From: JANQJA01 sp040880285
GTDB lineage: Bacteria > Pseudomonadota > Gammaproteobacteria > Pseudomonadales > Azotimanducaceae
Reading direction: 5' to 3'
DNA length: 63,532 nucleotides
NCBI GenBank assembly: GCA_040880285.1
Contig: JBBDIT010000078.1
Span: 1-63,532, forward strand
The notes under the pieces were generated by a model. That model searched no databases and was not told where the DNA came from. It worked only from the letters and a program-made list of their open reading frames with translations. Positions within the stretch are counted from its first letter, which is position 1. The number at the start of each line of letters is the position of its first letter. The translations under genes were made by a program, and so were the position numbers. Positions 40,973 through 50,348 of the stretch are shown one piece after another.

Positions 40973-42120
40973 TGGGTGTCACCACCCCTGGGCGCGGACT
41001 GGTGGAAGTTACGTAACAGCGCCCGGACCTCGCGCAGGGATTGCGTGACATCCGGCCGCTCTTTTTCGACGTTAATGCCCTCGAGCTCGGTAAGTGCAAC
41101 TAACATGGCAGTCGTCGCCGGATCATCGGCATCAAAATACTGGACTATCCAGCTTTGCGCCTCTGTCAAACTGTTGTAGAACACGACCTGATCGGCTCGC
41201 AATAACCCAAGCTGGGCCATTTGCAGTTTCAGCACCAGGTTTTGTCGCAAGTAGTACTCTTCTTTCGGTGGCAAGATGGGCGTGATACTTTCATCGGCGG
41301 CGCGATAATCCACCAGCGTCGCAAGACGCTCGCCGGCACTCTCAAGTAATGTCAGCAATCTCGTGGTATATCCCATGTCCGCATCAGGTATCGCAACTGG
41401 TTCCGGCGGCGCCGACTCGAATTTTTGCTGTTTCTGCGACAGGCGCGTCACCTGACTGGCGAGGGCATTGAGGCGCACATAGATGCCGTCTACATCCACG
41501 TCGGCGACGGCATCGAGCGCGGCAATGTCAAGCGCGAGGGCCTTGCGCAAATCGAATGCGGCTATGCCTTCGGTATCACGGATAATTTCATCCGCCGCCC
41601 TGAACAGCGCCGCTGCCCCTTTGGCGTCGCCTTCCATAATCACCCGTTGTGCGCCAAGACGCAGCAAGTATTCCACTTCCGCCAGCAGCCAGTCCTGACT
41701 GCCGGTACCGATACGATCACGGATATCGGCGAGCCTGTCGTCAACCTGCGCTTTAAAAGTCTCGAAGCTCGCAAGCGTAACAGGCTCCGTTGTGTCCAGT
41801 TGAGCAAGCTCTGCGGTTACTTTGTCCAATTGCGAGCGCACGCTGGCGACCTGTTGCAGTTCCCGGTCGAATCGCAACTCGACCTCCGCCAGTCGGCCCT
41901 TGACACCACGAAGTTCGCTATCCACATCCCCGGACAAACTGGTATGGATCATAAAGGCGGCGTAACTGGCGACGCCAAGGGCAACGAGGGCGAGCAAGGT
42001 GCTCACAAAATTAAATGGTGCCGACTGGTGTTCAGTTTCTATGGTGGGGCTTCCTTCTTCGCGCCCTTCTTCGGGCTCGTTGGCTGATTGATTCTCTGTC
42101 GCTCTGTCCTGATTTGCCAT
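40969..42120 (-). CDS. hemX: HemX-family membrane protein
   Basis: A 383-residue protein: acidic cytoplasmic N-terminus (about 1-35), one transmembrane helix (about 36-60) and a long helical domain with coiled-coil near 70-110. This matches the HemX family, once called uroporphyrinogen-III C-methyltransferase although no methyltransferase motifs are present. It is between hemD and hemY. Confidence 0.87.
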   Translation of the reverse strand: MANQDRATENQSANEPEEGREEGSPTIETEHQSAPFNFVSTLLALVALGVASYAAFMIHTSLSGDVDSELRGVKGRLAEVELRFDRELQQVASVRSQLDKVTAELAQLDTTEPVTLASFETFKAQVDDRLADIRDRIGTGSQDWLLAEVEYLLRLGAQRVIMEGDAKGAAALFRAADEIIRDTEGIAAFDLRKALALDIAALDAVADVDVDGIYVRLNALASQVTRLSQKQQKFESAPPEPVAIPDADMGYTTRLLTLLESAGERLATLVDYRAADESITPILPPKEEYYLRQNLVLKLQMAQLGLLRADQVVFYNSLTEAQSWIVQYFDADDPATTAMLVALTELEGINVEKERPDVTQSLREVRALLRNFHQSAPRGGDTQ

Positions 42121-42143
42121 TCTACCACCCGCTCAATTGCAGT

Positions 42144-42902
42144 CTAATGCCCCAATACCGAAAGGGCCGCCTCAAGCATGGCAGGGTCTTCGGCTGACTC
42201 CGCCACTTGAACCAGATCAAAGCCCGCGTCCCTTGCCAAATCCTCGATTCGTTTTGACGGTACCACGAGCGCAAACCGGGCGCGAATCGCTCGCGCATTA
42301 CCCGATGCGGCACCGAATGCGGCGCTGAATGCCGCAAGGGTTTCACCACTGTAGATCAGCACAACGGCGCCATCAAACGCCATAAGCTCGCGGCGGGCAG
42401 CTGCGCCGGGTACCATTGACCGGCGTTCGTACACCTCGAGATAATCGACCAGGGCACCGCGTTCAGTAAGTGTATCCGCCAGCGTCGGGCGACCACCGAC
42501 ACCACGCACAATCAGGACCCGTTGCCCGGCCACATCGGTGAGCGCCGGTAACGCCAGCAGCCCCTCCGATGTGGCCTCATCCGGCAGAATCGGCTGCAGG
42601 TCCCAGTTGCCCAGTTCACGCGCGGTGGCCTGGCCCACTGCATAAAAAGCGAGTTTCACCGGCAATTGTGGCCAGTACTGATCAATGGCGGCCATCCCCA
42701 GCCGCACCGCGTTCCTACTGATAAAGATGAGATGATCATAATGGTCGAGACGCCTGATGGTTTCGCGGTCTGCCGCGTTGAGATTGCGCCCGGTAACTTC
42801 AAGCAATGGGCAAATGAGCGGCTCAGTACCAGCTTGCCGTAAGGCCGCTGCCATGGCTTCGTTTTGCCCTTGCGGGCGGACCAGCAAGACCCGGCGCGCC
42901 AT
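42144..42902 (-). CDS. hemD: Uroporphyrinogen-III synthase
   Basis: A 252-residue enzyme that cyclises hydroxymethylbilane with inversion of ring D. Family features are weak by nature, but LIFISRNAVRLGM, the FYAVGQATARELG strand and GRPTLADTLTERGALVDYLEVYER fit the two-domain fold. It begins three bases after the hemC stop and precedes hemX. Confidence 0.9.
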   Translation of the reverse strand: MARRVLLVRPQGQNEAMAAALRQAGTEPLICPLLEVTGRNLNAADRETIRRLDHYDHLIFISRNAVRLGMAAIDQYWPQLPVKLAFYAVGQATARELGNWDLQPILPDEATSEGLLALPALTDVAGQRVLIVRGVGGRPTLADTLTERGALVDYLEVYERRSMVPGAAARRELMAFDGAVVLIYSGETLAAFSAAFGAASGNARAIRARFALVVPSKRIEDLARDAGFDLVQVAESAEDPAMLEAALSVLGH

Positions 42903-42905
42903 CGG

Positions 42906-43823
42906 CTAATCAACCCCGATCAGGTCACGGGCACCCTTGTCAATCAGCTCATCCACCACCTGTTTTGCAATGGTTGCGGCCTGTGTCACCGCGCCGGTAC
43001 GTACCGCCGTTATCACCAGGCTACCGTCGTCGTTACTGACAAAGGCCGACAGACTAATGTCATCTCCGTTGATTTCGGCATAGGACGCGATAGGCAGTGT
43101 ACAGTCGGCACCCAATCCAGCGGAAACCGTGCGCTCTGTGTGCACCCGCAGCGCCGTCGCTTCGTGATTAATCGCCGCCAATAATCCACGCAGCTCTTCC
43201 CGGTCACTGCGGCACTCGATTCCTACCGCGCCCTGACCGGCAGAAGGTAGGCACACGCTGACCTCGATACTGGCGGTAATTCTGTGCGCCAGCTGCAATC
43301 GTTTCAGTCCGGCAGTGGCAAGGATGATGGCGTCATAGTCACCGCTGTCAAGTTTGGCAAGGCGTGTATCGACATTGCCGCGCAGGTCCGGATAAGTCAG
43401 CGCCGGGTGCGCCTTCTGGATTTGTAATCGTCGCCGTAAACTGGAAGTTCCGACCCGCGACCCCGCCGGCATATCAGCCAGGGTCGCATAACGGTTCGAT
43501 ACAAAGGCATCACGCGGGTCCTCGCGCTCACAGATGGCGTGAATACCGAGCCCCTCAGGCAAATCGGCCGGTACGTCTTTCATTGAATGGACAGCGATAT
43601 CGACCCGGTCTGCCAATAAAGCCACTTCGAGCTCCTTGACAAAAACCCCCTTGCCGCCAATGCTTTTAAGGGGCGTTACCTTGTTGCGGTCGCCCTCGGT
43701 GGTCATGCCACAGATCTCAACCTCAAGTCCGGGGTGCGCGGCTTCAAGGCATACTTTGACATGACGGGCTTGCCACAGGGCAAGCGCACTTTCACGGGTG
43801 GCGACTCGAATTTTATCCGGCAT
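42906..43823 (-). CDS. hemC: Hydroxymethylbilane synthase (porphobilinogen deaminase)
   Basis: A 305-residue enzyme that joins four porphobilinogen units. It has RVATRESALALWQARHV at the start, KGVFVKELEVALL, VHSMKDVPADLP (with the catalytic Asp near 83), TSSLRRRLQIQ and PSAGQGAVGIECR. The usual dipyrromethane-cofactor cysteine (GGCQxP motif) is replaced here by GADCTLPIASYA, which still supplies a Cys. It leads the hemCDXY operon. Confidence 0.95.
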   Translation of the reverse strand: MPDKIRVATRESALALWQARHVKVCLEAAHPGLEVEICGMTTEGDRNKVTPLKSIGGKGVFVKELEVALLADRVDIAVHSMKDVPADLPEGLGIHAICEREDPRDAFVSNRYATLADMPAGSRVGTSSLRRRLQIQKAHPALTYPDLRGNVDTRLAKLDSGDYDAIILATAGLKRLQLAHRITASIEVSVCLPSAGQGAVGIECRSDREELRGLLAAINHEATALRVHTERTVSAGLGADCTLPIASYAEINGDDISLSAFVSNDDGSLVITAVRTGAVTQAATIAKQVVDELIDKGARDLIGVD

Positions 43824-43988
43824 CCGGTTGGCCTACTGCTATTGAAAAAGAGGACAGTAGGTGGCTGGCGCCCAAACTTCAACTCAAAAGTCTGACTCAT
43901 ACGCGCAAAACAGGCACAAACCAGGCACAAAAAAGGGCGGCCTGGCCACCCTCCCTTGTCCTATTCCAAGAGCCCTCCTGAAAGCGTA

Positions 43989-44729
43989 CTACAAGGATTG
44001 CACCAGCCGGCGCAGCCCGGACACATGCCGCCGGCTAACATCCAGACGGTCTTCCACACCACGCATCCGCACCCGGTAATGACCACGCGGGTCACGTTCC
44101 AGACCTTCGAGGTGATCCATCATCACCAGTGCATTGCGGTGAATTCGCACCACGCGATCACCGAATTCATTTTCCAGGTCACGCAGGGTGTCATCGATCA
44201 GCACCTCGCCGTTCTCGTGCCGCACCGTCACATATTTGTGATCAGCCAGGAAGAACCGGATCTCCTTGAGCGGAATCAACTCGATGCCACGTCTTGTCTT
44301 GGCGCTGATGTGGGTCCTGGCACGCTCTGCGTCACTGTCCTTGTCATCGGCAACTGATTGCATCTGCACCTTGTGGACACGCCCGATCTTACCCAGCGTC
44401 TCAACCAGCGATTCGCGTCGCACCGGCTTTAACAAATAGCCCGCTGCATTGACGTCAAACGCATCCACCGCGTGCTCACCAAACGCGGTACAAAATACTA
44501 CCGCCGGTGGTGAAGGCAGTTCTGAAATTTTTCGGCCCGCTTCCATTCCGTCCATTCCTGGCATGCGGATGTCCAATAACACTATATCTGGCTCCAGTTC
44601 CATCGACTTGGATACCGCTTCGTTACCACAGGTCGCTTCACCAACCACTTCGTAGTTATGAATAGTACCCACCATCCGATTCAGTCTCTCCCGGGCCAGC
44701 TTTTCGTCATCGACTACTAGCACTCTCAT
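43989..44729 (-). CDS. algR: AlgR-type LytTR response regulator
   Basis: A 246-residue two-domain regulator. The receiver domain (about 1-120) begins MRVLVVDDEKLARERL and has the phospho-acceptor Asp in VLLDIRMPGMDG (about 54). The C-terminal LytTR DNA-binding domain (about 145-245) has IRFFLADHKYVTVRHENGEV and VRIHRNALV. I start at ATG 44729; ten extra residues from 44759 are unlikely. Next to algZ and hemC as in Pseudomonas, where AlgR controls alginate, pili and other surface traits. Confidence 0.9.
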   Translation of the reverse strand: MRVLVVDDEKLARERLNRMVGTIHNYEVVGEATCGNEAVSKSMELEPDIVLLDIRMPGMDGMEAGRKISELPSPPAVVFCTAFGEHAVDAFDVNAAGYLLKPVRRESLVETLGKIGRVHKVQMQSVADDKDSDAERARTHISAKTRRGIELIPLKEIRFFLADHKYVTVRHENGEVLIDDTLRDLENEFGDRVVRIHRNALVMMDHLEGLERDPRGHYRVRMRGVEDRLDVSRRHVSGLRRLVQSL

Positions 44730-44892
44730 GTCTGAATTCCTCTCTCCATGTTCTTGCATTTTTTTGGTCGGGGTGAAAGGGCCAATACGACCCCATCAGA
44801 GGCTAAATTACGCCGTTCACGCTACAAAACTGCGACGTAGCGCACACTTTCGGCTATCTCGTCGGAAAAACGGTCAAGGATTGTGATGGCCG

Positions 44893-45960
44893 TCACAAAT
44901 TTGGTGATTCATTCTTCCACGGATAGAAGATCCGTGTGCTGAACGTGGTCTCATCCTGGGCCGTGGTCACCCCCGCCTCGGCGCCATAAATTGCCTGCAG
45001 GCGACCACGGATATTGTCGAGCGCCATCCGATTGCCACTTTCGTGGGAGAAAGCTTTGGGCGCCAGCGGGTTGGTGATCTCGACAACAATCTGGTCGTCA
45101 TCGCTACGGATGGCAATCCTCACAACACCTCCAGCCGGGTTAGGCTGGATGCCGTGGTAGATCGAATTTTCAATCAACGGCTGCAGTGTCAGCATGGGAA
45201 TGCGGACCTGATCGATATCCAGGTCGATATCCCAAAGCACTGTCAGGCGGTCATCCAGACGCAACGACTCGATATGGACATACTTCTCACACAGGTCCAG
45301 TTCTTCCGCCAACAGCACCGGCTGGTTGGAACTGTCATCCAGGCTCGCCCGAAACAGGGCCGACAGGTCCTCCACCACTTCCTCTGCCGCCTCCGGGTCG
45401 ATGCTGATGAGGCTGGCGATAATGTTCATCGAATTGAACAGGAAGTGGGGCCGGATGCGTGACTGCAACGCCTGGATACGCGAATTGAGTTCTGCCTGCT
45501 CCTGGCTGCGTAGCCGGTGCTGCAGGAAAAAATAACGAAACGCGATGCCCGCCATGACTGCCGCCACCACCATATTGCGGCCCACCGCGCCGGTTTGCTT
45601 GATACTCCAGGTATCCGCCATCAGGATGTATTCGGCCACCACACTATAGCCCAGCGTCACTGCCAGAATCAGGGCATAGGCAGTGAGAGTGGCGCCCAGG
45701 GTCGACATACGCGACAGCACCGGGCGCAGGTTGCACAAGAGGCCGGCCGACGACAGCACTACCCATTGCACGAACAAGGATGCCAGCCCAAGTCTTGCCC
45801 AATCAAAATCAATCAGCCGCGTCGGCACCACTACCGCCACCACCACCAGCAATTCTGCAACCAGCACCAGAAACAATATGCTTTGGGTCTGGCACAGGTC
45901 CGGCAGGAAAAAGTCATCTTCTGCCGAGCCTGGTCGTTCGCGGTCCAGCTTGTCCGTCAT
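44893..45960 (-). CDS. algZ: AlgZ/LytS-type sensor histidine kinase
   Basis: A 355-residue membrane kinase with about four transmembrane helices (about 28-150), then the His_kinase domain containing QIQ-like RIQALQSRIRPHFLFNSMNI (phospho-His in PHFLFN) and an ATPase domain with IPMLTLQPLIENSIYHGIQ and a Gly-rich end. Such PHFLFN kinases partner LytTR regulators. ATG 45960 (MTDKLDRE) is used; the frame runs to 46215 but would overlap the divergent argH promoter and start. Confidence 0.88.
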   Translation of the reverse strand: MTDKLDRERPGSAEDDFFLPDLCQTQSILFLVLVAELLVVVAVVVPTRLIDFDWARLGLASLFVQWVVLSSAGLLCNLRPVLSRMSTLGATLTAYALILAVTLGYSVVAEYILMADTWSIKQTGAVGRNMVVAAVMAGIAFRYFFLQHRLRSQEQAELNSRIQALQSRIRPHFLFNSMNIIASLISIDPEAAEEVVEDLSALFRASLDDSSNQPVLLAEELDLCEKYVHIESLRLDDRLTVLWDIDLDIDQVRIPMLTLQPLIENSIYHGIQPNPAGGVVRIAIRSDDDQIVVEITNPLAPKAFSHESGNRMALDNIRGRLQAIYGAEAGVTTAQDETTFSTRIFYPWKNESPNL

Positions 45961-46043
45961 TGGCCATCCCCGTTGGTCTTCGTCGCCAACTGTCTGCTCA
46001 CCAACCAGCAAGTATAGCCGAGATGAGCAGCGAACTATGCTGC

Positions 46044-46049
46044 TATAAT
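46044..46049 (+). promoter_or_regulatory. argH -10 element, possibly leaderless transcript
   Basis: A perfect TATAAT lies only seven bases before the argH ATG at 46057, so transcription would start at or within one base of the start codon. No Shine-Dalgarno sequence is present. No good -35 is visible. Confidence 0.5.
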
Positions 46050-46056
46050 CCCGCCG

Positions 46057-47466
46057 ATGAGCACTGACGAAAGCAACGACAGCACCAACGCCACCGACAA
46101 ACCCTGGACCGGCCGATTTACCGAGGCCACCGATGCGTTTGTCGAAATATTTACCGCTTCGGTCGGTTTTGACCAGGTACTGGCCAACCATGACATTGAC
46201 GGCTCCATCGCCCATGCGCGCATGTTGGAGAAAGTCGGTGTATTAACCAGCAACGAACTGGGCGCGATTACCGGGGGCCTTGAGGCGATTCGCAACGACA
46301 TCGCGGCGGGCCAGTTCCAGTGGTCGGTGCGACTGGAAGATGTGCACATGAACATCGAACACGCCTTGATCCAAAAGATCGGTGAGGTGGGTAAAAAATT
46401 ACACACAGGCCGCTCCCGCAACGACCAGGTCGCAACGGACATTCGGCTGTACCTGCGCGACAGTATCGACCAGATTCTGGCGCAGCTGTCGCGCCTTCAA
46501 ACCGGTATCCTGAATCTGGCTTCGGCCGAAGCCGATACCATCATGCCCGGCTTTACCCACCTGCAAGTCGCGCAACCAGTGACCTTTGGCCACCATCTGA
46601 TGGCCTGGTATGCCATGGCGGCGCGTGATGCTGAACGCCTGGCGGACTGCCGCAAACGCGTCAATGTCATGCCCCTCGGTGCCGCCGCACTTGCCGGTAC
46701 CAGCTACCCCATCGACCGCGAGTATGCGGCCACGTTGCTGGGTTTTGACAGTGTCGCGGAGAATTCCCTCGATGCGGTGAGTGATCGAGACTTTGCCATT
46801 GAATTTGCCGGCTGCGCCAGTATCGCCATGATGCACCTGTCTCGTTGGGCCGAGGAAATGGTGTTGTGGGCGTCTCCCCAGTTTGACTTTATCGACTTGC
46901 CGGACCGCTTCTGCACCGGCTCATCCATCATGCCGCAGAAGAAAAACCCTGACGTCGCCGAGCTGGTGCGCGGCAAATCCGGCCGCACCTTCGGCCACCT
47001 GGTGTCACTCCTGACCTTGATGAAAGGCCAACCACTTGCCTACAACAAGGATAACCAGGAAGACAAGGAGCCCCTGTTTGACCTTGTCAGCAGCCTGCGC
47101 GATTGTACCATGGCATTTGCCGACATGATCCCCGCAATCACCGCCAAACGCGACAATATGCGTGGCGCTGCTCTCAAGGGCTACGCTACCGCGACAGATC
47201 TGGCCGACTATCTGGTTCGCAAGGGCCTGGCCTTTCGCGACGCCCACGAGGTAGTGGGCAAACTGGTCGCAATCGCTATTAAACAAGGCAATGACCTGGC
47301 AGAGCTGCCACTGGCAACCCTGCAAACCGAATCAAACCTGATCGAGCCGGATGTGTTCGACGTCCTGACGCTGGAAGGCTCGGTTGCCGCCCGCAATCAT
47401 ATTGGTGGCACCGCACCGGCGCAGGTGCACGCCGCCATCAAACGCGCACGTGAACGCAAGGATTGA
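46057..47466 (+). CDS. argH: Argininosuccinate lyase
   Basis: A 469-residue enzyme that splits argininosuccinate into arginine and fumarate. It has KPWTGRFTEATDAFVEIFTAS, HTGRSRNDQVATDIRLYLRD, MPGFTHLQVAQPVTFGHH (catalytic His) and the family signature GSSIMPQKKNP (about 287-297). The fumarate it makes could feed the fumarate reductase, although its main job is arginine synthesis. It diverges from algZ. Confidence 0.95.
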   Translation: MSTDESNDSTNATDKPWTGRFTEATDAFVEIFTASVGFDQVLANHDIDGSIAHARMLEKVGVLTSNELGAITGGLEAIRNDIAAGQFQWSVRLEDVHMNIEHALIQKIGEVGKKLHTGRSRNDQVATDIRLYLRDSIDQILAQLSRLQTGILNLASAEADTIMPGFTHLQVAQPVTFGHHLMAWYAMAARDAERLADCRKRVNVMPLGAAALAGTSYPIDREYAATLLGFDSVAENSLDAVSDRDFAIEFAGCASIAMMHLSRWAEEMVLWASPQFDFIDLPDRFCTGSSIMPQKKNPDVAELVRGKSGRTFGHLVSLLTLMKGQPLAYNKDNQEDKEPLFDLVSSLRDCTMAFADMIPAITAKRDNMRGAALKGYATATDLADYLVRKGLAFRDAHEVVGKLVAIAIKQGNDLAELPLATLQTESNLIEPDVFDVLTLEGSVAARNHIGGTAPAQVHAAIKRARERKD

Positions 47467-47519
47467 CCTCGCTGTGTGATTGGCTAAAATCTTGCCATCA
47501 CTGATGGGGGACAGAGTTC

Positions 47520-48479
47520 TTGCGCATTATCAAATGGGTCGGTGTTGTGGTCGTGACCCTGGCCGTCGTAGCTGTCGCTGGTCTGCCAGTATTGAAATCA
47601 AAAGCGATGGCACGCTTTGACCAGCAGTTTGATATCCCGGTCAAAGATCTACCGGTTCCTTTTCCACTGTCGCCACAAGAGCTGGCTGCGGTGGGCGCCG
47701 ACGAGCTCGTTGATGTTGCCGAGATAGCCTACCGGCGTGCTCTGCAACGCGGTGAACACTATCTCAAAAGCCGCGCGGCCTGCGCCGACTGCCACGGCGC
47801 CGACTATGGTGGCGACGTGATTGCCGACAACCCGGTGCTGGGCAGATGGGTAGCGCCCAATATTACTCGTGGTGGCGTCACCGCCGACTATACCAGTGAG
47901 GACTGGGTGCGCCTGATTCGCCACGGCGTCAAACCCGACGGCCGCCCGGCAACGATGCCATCCGGCGACTTCACCAACTTTTCTGACCAGGAAATCAGCG
48001 ACATCGTGACTTACATCGAAAGCTTACCTGCCATTGATCGCGTCATGCCGCCCACGGTGCTCGGCCCGGCCATGGCCATCATGATCCTGAACGGCGAGAT
48101 GGCTGTGAGCGCCGAGGTCATCGACCATACCGCGCCCCGACCCGTGTATCCACCTGCCATCGCACCAACGCTTGAGCTCGGCGCCCATCTTGCCAATACC
48201 TGCACCGGCTGCCATGGCAACAACTTAAGTGGTGGGCCCATTGCTGGTGGTGACCCGTCCTGGCCTGCCGCCGCCAATCTCACCTTTCACGACTCGGGCC
48301 TGGCCAACTGGACTCTGGATGAATTCAGCGTCGCACTCCGCGATGGCACCCGTCCTGACGGCCGCAAACTCGATGCCTCCATGCCGGTCGCCTTCACCAC
48401 ACAATTATCAGACGACGAGGTTGAGGGGCTGTACAAGTATTTGCAAACAGTCCCGAAGGTTGCAGTAGGGTCGCGCTAA
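47520..48479 (+). CDS. Dihaem cytochrome c
   Basis: A 319-residue exported cytochrome with an N-terminal transmembrane anchor or uncleaved signal (about 4-24) and two class I cytochrome c domains. CADCHGADYGGD lies near 87-98 and CTGCHGNNLSGG near 231-242; each has later Met candidates in ATMPSGDF and ASMPVAF. It resembles electron-donating dihaem subunits of alcohol or aldehyde dehydrogenases, but no dehydrogenase is adjacent. The start codon is TTG 47520 preceded by GGGGGAC. Confidence 0.8.
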   Translation: MRIIKWVGVVVVTLAVVAVAGLPVLKSKAMARFDQQFDIPVKDLPVPFPLSPQELAAVGADELVDVAEIAYRRALQRGEHYLKSRAACADCHGADYGGDVIADNPVLGRWVAPNITRGGVTADYTSEDWVRLIRHGVKPDGRPATMPSGDFTNFSDQEISDIVTYIESLPAIDRVMPPTVLGPAMAIMILNGEMAVSAEVIDHTAPRPVYPPAIAPTLELGAHLANTCTGCHGNNLSGGPIAGGDPSWPAAANLTFHDSGLANWTLDEFSVALRDGTRPDGRKLDASMPVAFTTQLSDDEVEGLYKYLQTVPKVAVGSR

Positions 48480-48663
48480 CGGCGGCCAAGTCTATACAAG
48501 CTTCGAATGCACACGCGCTACTGTCCATATACCGCACACTTGCGGGAAGAAGTCCCGGGGGTGAACGCAAACACATCGACACTCTTCACTACATTTGTTG
48601 AGTGTGCGATTCCAAAGCCGGGTGAATACAGCATTCGTCCAACCTGCAATCTATGGAGTTACT

Positions 48664-49512
48664 GTGACAATTGATGTGGAAAGGCCCTTTGGGTACTACC
48701 GACCAACCACTTCTGTTCGATCTGCGATCACGATGGCCCAGGCTGCCGGCAATAATCCCATCGGGCGACTGATCGCAAAAATGGCGATTGGTTTCGTACG
48801 ACGATCAGCAGAGACACCGATTGACCTCCAGGTAGAGCAGTTGAGGCTACGATGTTTCTTGTGGGATAACTACACGGAACGAAAGTTTGTATTTATGCCG
48901 TGGCGATTCGATGTACGCGAACGAAAGTACCTCTTTGCATCTCTCCCGGCAGACGGTGTCGTCGTCGATATTGGTGCCAACGTGGGCGTATACACGCTTT
49001 TGGCGGCCAACCACATGCGCTCCGGCGCGCGCGTATTGGCGATCGAGCCGTACGCTCCGATTTTTGCACGCCTTTGCTTCAATATCAGCGCAACGGAGCA
49101 GTCACGTGAGCGGTGGCCGCAGATCACTCCACTACAGCTCGGCGTTGCTGACGAAGAGGGCGAATTCGATCTCCACATTCATCCCGGCAATCTCGGAGAG
49201 AACAGCCTCGTCCCGGCTGGCGGGGGTCAAGGTCAACATGAGCGAATCAAGTGCCTGCCACTTTCGCGGATCCTCAACGACCACGACATCAAACGCATGG
49301 ACCTGTTGAAAATTGATATTGAAGGTGCGGAAGACATCGCGCTGATACCTTTTCTTCGCGATGCCCCCGAGTCGCAGCTGCCACGATGCGTCCTGCTAGA
49401 GAATTCCGCCGACCGCTGGCGGCTTGATCTTGTCGGCTGGCTACACAAACGCGGTTACAGTGCCGCGCTTAGAACGCGCATGAATACCGTCTATGAAATC
49501 ACCCACCGCTAG
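48664..49512 (+). CDS. FkbM-family methyltransferase
   Basis: A 282-residue SAM-dependent methyltransferase with motif I VVVDIGANVGVYTLLAANHM and acidic strand end VLAIEPYAPIF, then MDLLKIDIEGAE, the FkbM family hallmark. These O-methylate sugars or polyketides; among LPS genes a sugar O-methyltransferase is likely. GTG 48664 has GGAG six bases upstream and is preferred to a TTG at 48595. The 3' end overlaps the convergent kinase gene by four bases. Confidence 0.8.
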   Translation: MTIDVERPFGYYRPTTSVRSAITMAQAAGNNPIGRLIAKMAIGFVRRSAETPIDLQVEQLRLRCFLWDNYTERKFVFMPWRFDVRERKYLFASLPADGVVVDIGANVGVYTLLAANHMRSGARVLAIEPYAPIFARLCFNISATEQSRERWPQITPLQLGVADEEGEFDLHIHPGNLGENSLVPAGGGQGQHERIKCLPLSRILNDHDIKRMDLLKIDIEGAEDIALIPFLRDAPESQLPRCVLLENSADRWRLDLVGWLHKRGYSAALRTRMNTVYEITHR

Positions 49513-50261
49513 CCGACAGCTTCATTGTTCTGCAATGGGTGTTGCATATAGGTTGTCGATGCGGAGCTATTGTTGTAACCGTCAAGCAGCACTGTCCATT
49601 TGCGTTCGTCAAAGTAGAACTCATTCTGACGAGTTTTGAGTTTTCGAAGAGAGCGGTGCAGCCGTTTCAAAGTCGCCTGGTTCCATCTTCGGGTATCTGA
49701 CGCAGAACGGCGACGAAAGTAGCATTTATCAAAATCAACGAGGTAAATCTTACCGTCAGCCGTTAGGAGAATATTGTGCGCATTGAGATCAATATGAAAC
49801 ACTTGATGCTGGTGAAACAGTGCGATTTTCTCTCCGATGCGTGACCAGGTGAAGTCCGACAGCGATTGAGCAGAGATAATATCTGAAAGGGAAGAAGCGC
49901 CCGGAATCCGGCGCGTAATCAGGTCACCTCGATAGCTGAAAGGAGTCAACACCTGGCAGCGAGCCGCGACGGGGACAGGAACCGGAAGATTGTAATCTCG
50001 CATCTGCTCCAGCAATCGAAATTCCCGCCACATTCTGGTTTTCTCAAGTCCGATGTACAGATAAGTCTCTTTGATAAAACGTCGTGGCAGTCCTCCGCGC
50101 ACGTATGGCTTGAGCGCCAGACTCTCATCATCATAGTGAAACATGATCACAGCACCTCTACCACTGACGACTACTTCTCCACCTTCGTGAGTGTCTTTTT
50201 CAAACATCTCCTCAGGGAGGGTTTCAAATACGCGATGGTTAACTATTATGTGAGACTTCAA
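49509..50261 (-). CDS. kdkA: KdkA-type LPS kinase (3-deoxy-manno-octulosonate kinase)
   Basis: A 250-residue protein of the Kdo/WaaP kinase family. It has LALKPYVRGGLPRRFIKETY, a MWREFRLLEQM helix, the catalytic HIDLNAHNILL loop (about 155-165) and a metal-binding YLVDFDKCYFR. KdkA phosphorylates the Kdo residue of the LPS inner core, replacing a second Kdo in some genera. It lies convergent to the FkbM gene and divergent from the glycosyltransferases. Confidence 0.85.
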   Translation of the reverse strand: MKSHIIVNHRVFETLPEEMFEKDTHEGGEVVVSGRGAVIMFHYDDESLALKPYVRGGLPRRFIKETYLYIGLEKTRMWREFRLLEQMRDYNLPVPVPVAARCQVLTPFSYRGDLITRRIPGASSLSDIISAQSLSDFTWSRIGEKIALFHQHQVFHIDLNAHNILLTADGKIYLVDFDKCYFRRRSASDTRRWNQATLKRLHRSLRKLKTRQNEFYFDERKWTVLLDGYNNSSASTTYMQHPLQNNEAVG

Positions 50262-50348
50262 CGGCCACCTTCCGACTTACGCCTTTGCATCCAATGGTAA
50301 ATATTATCCTGATGGTCTAGACTCGGCAATTTTCCAGTAAAGAACCGA

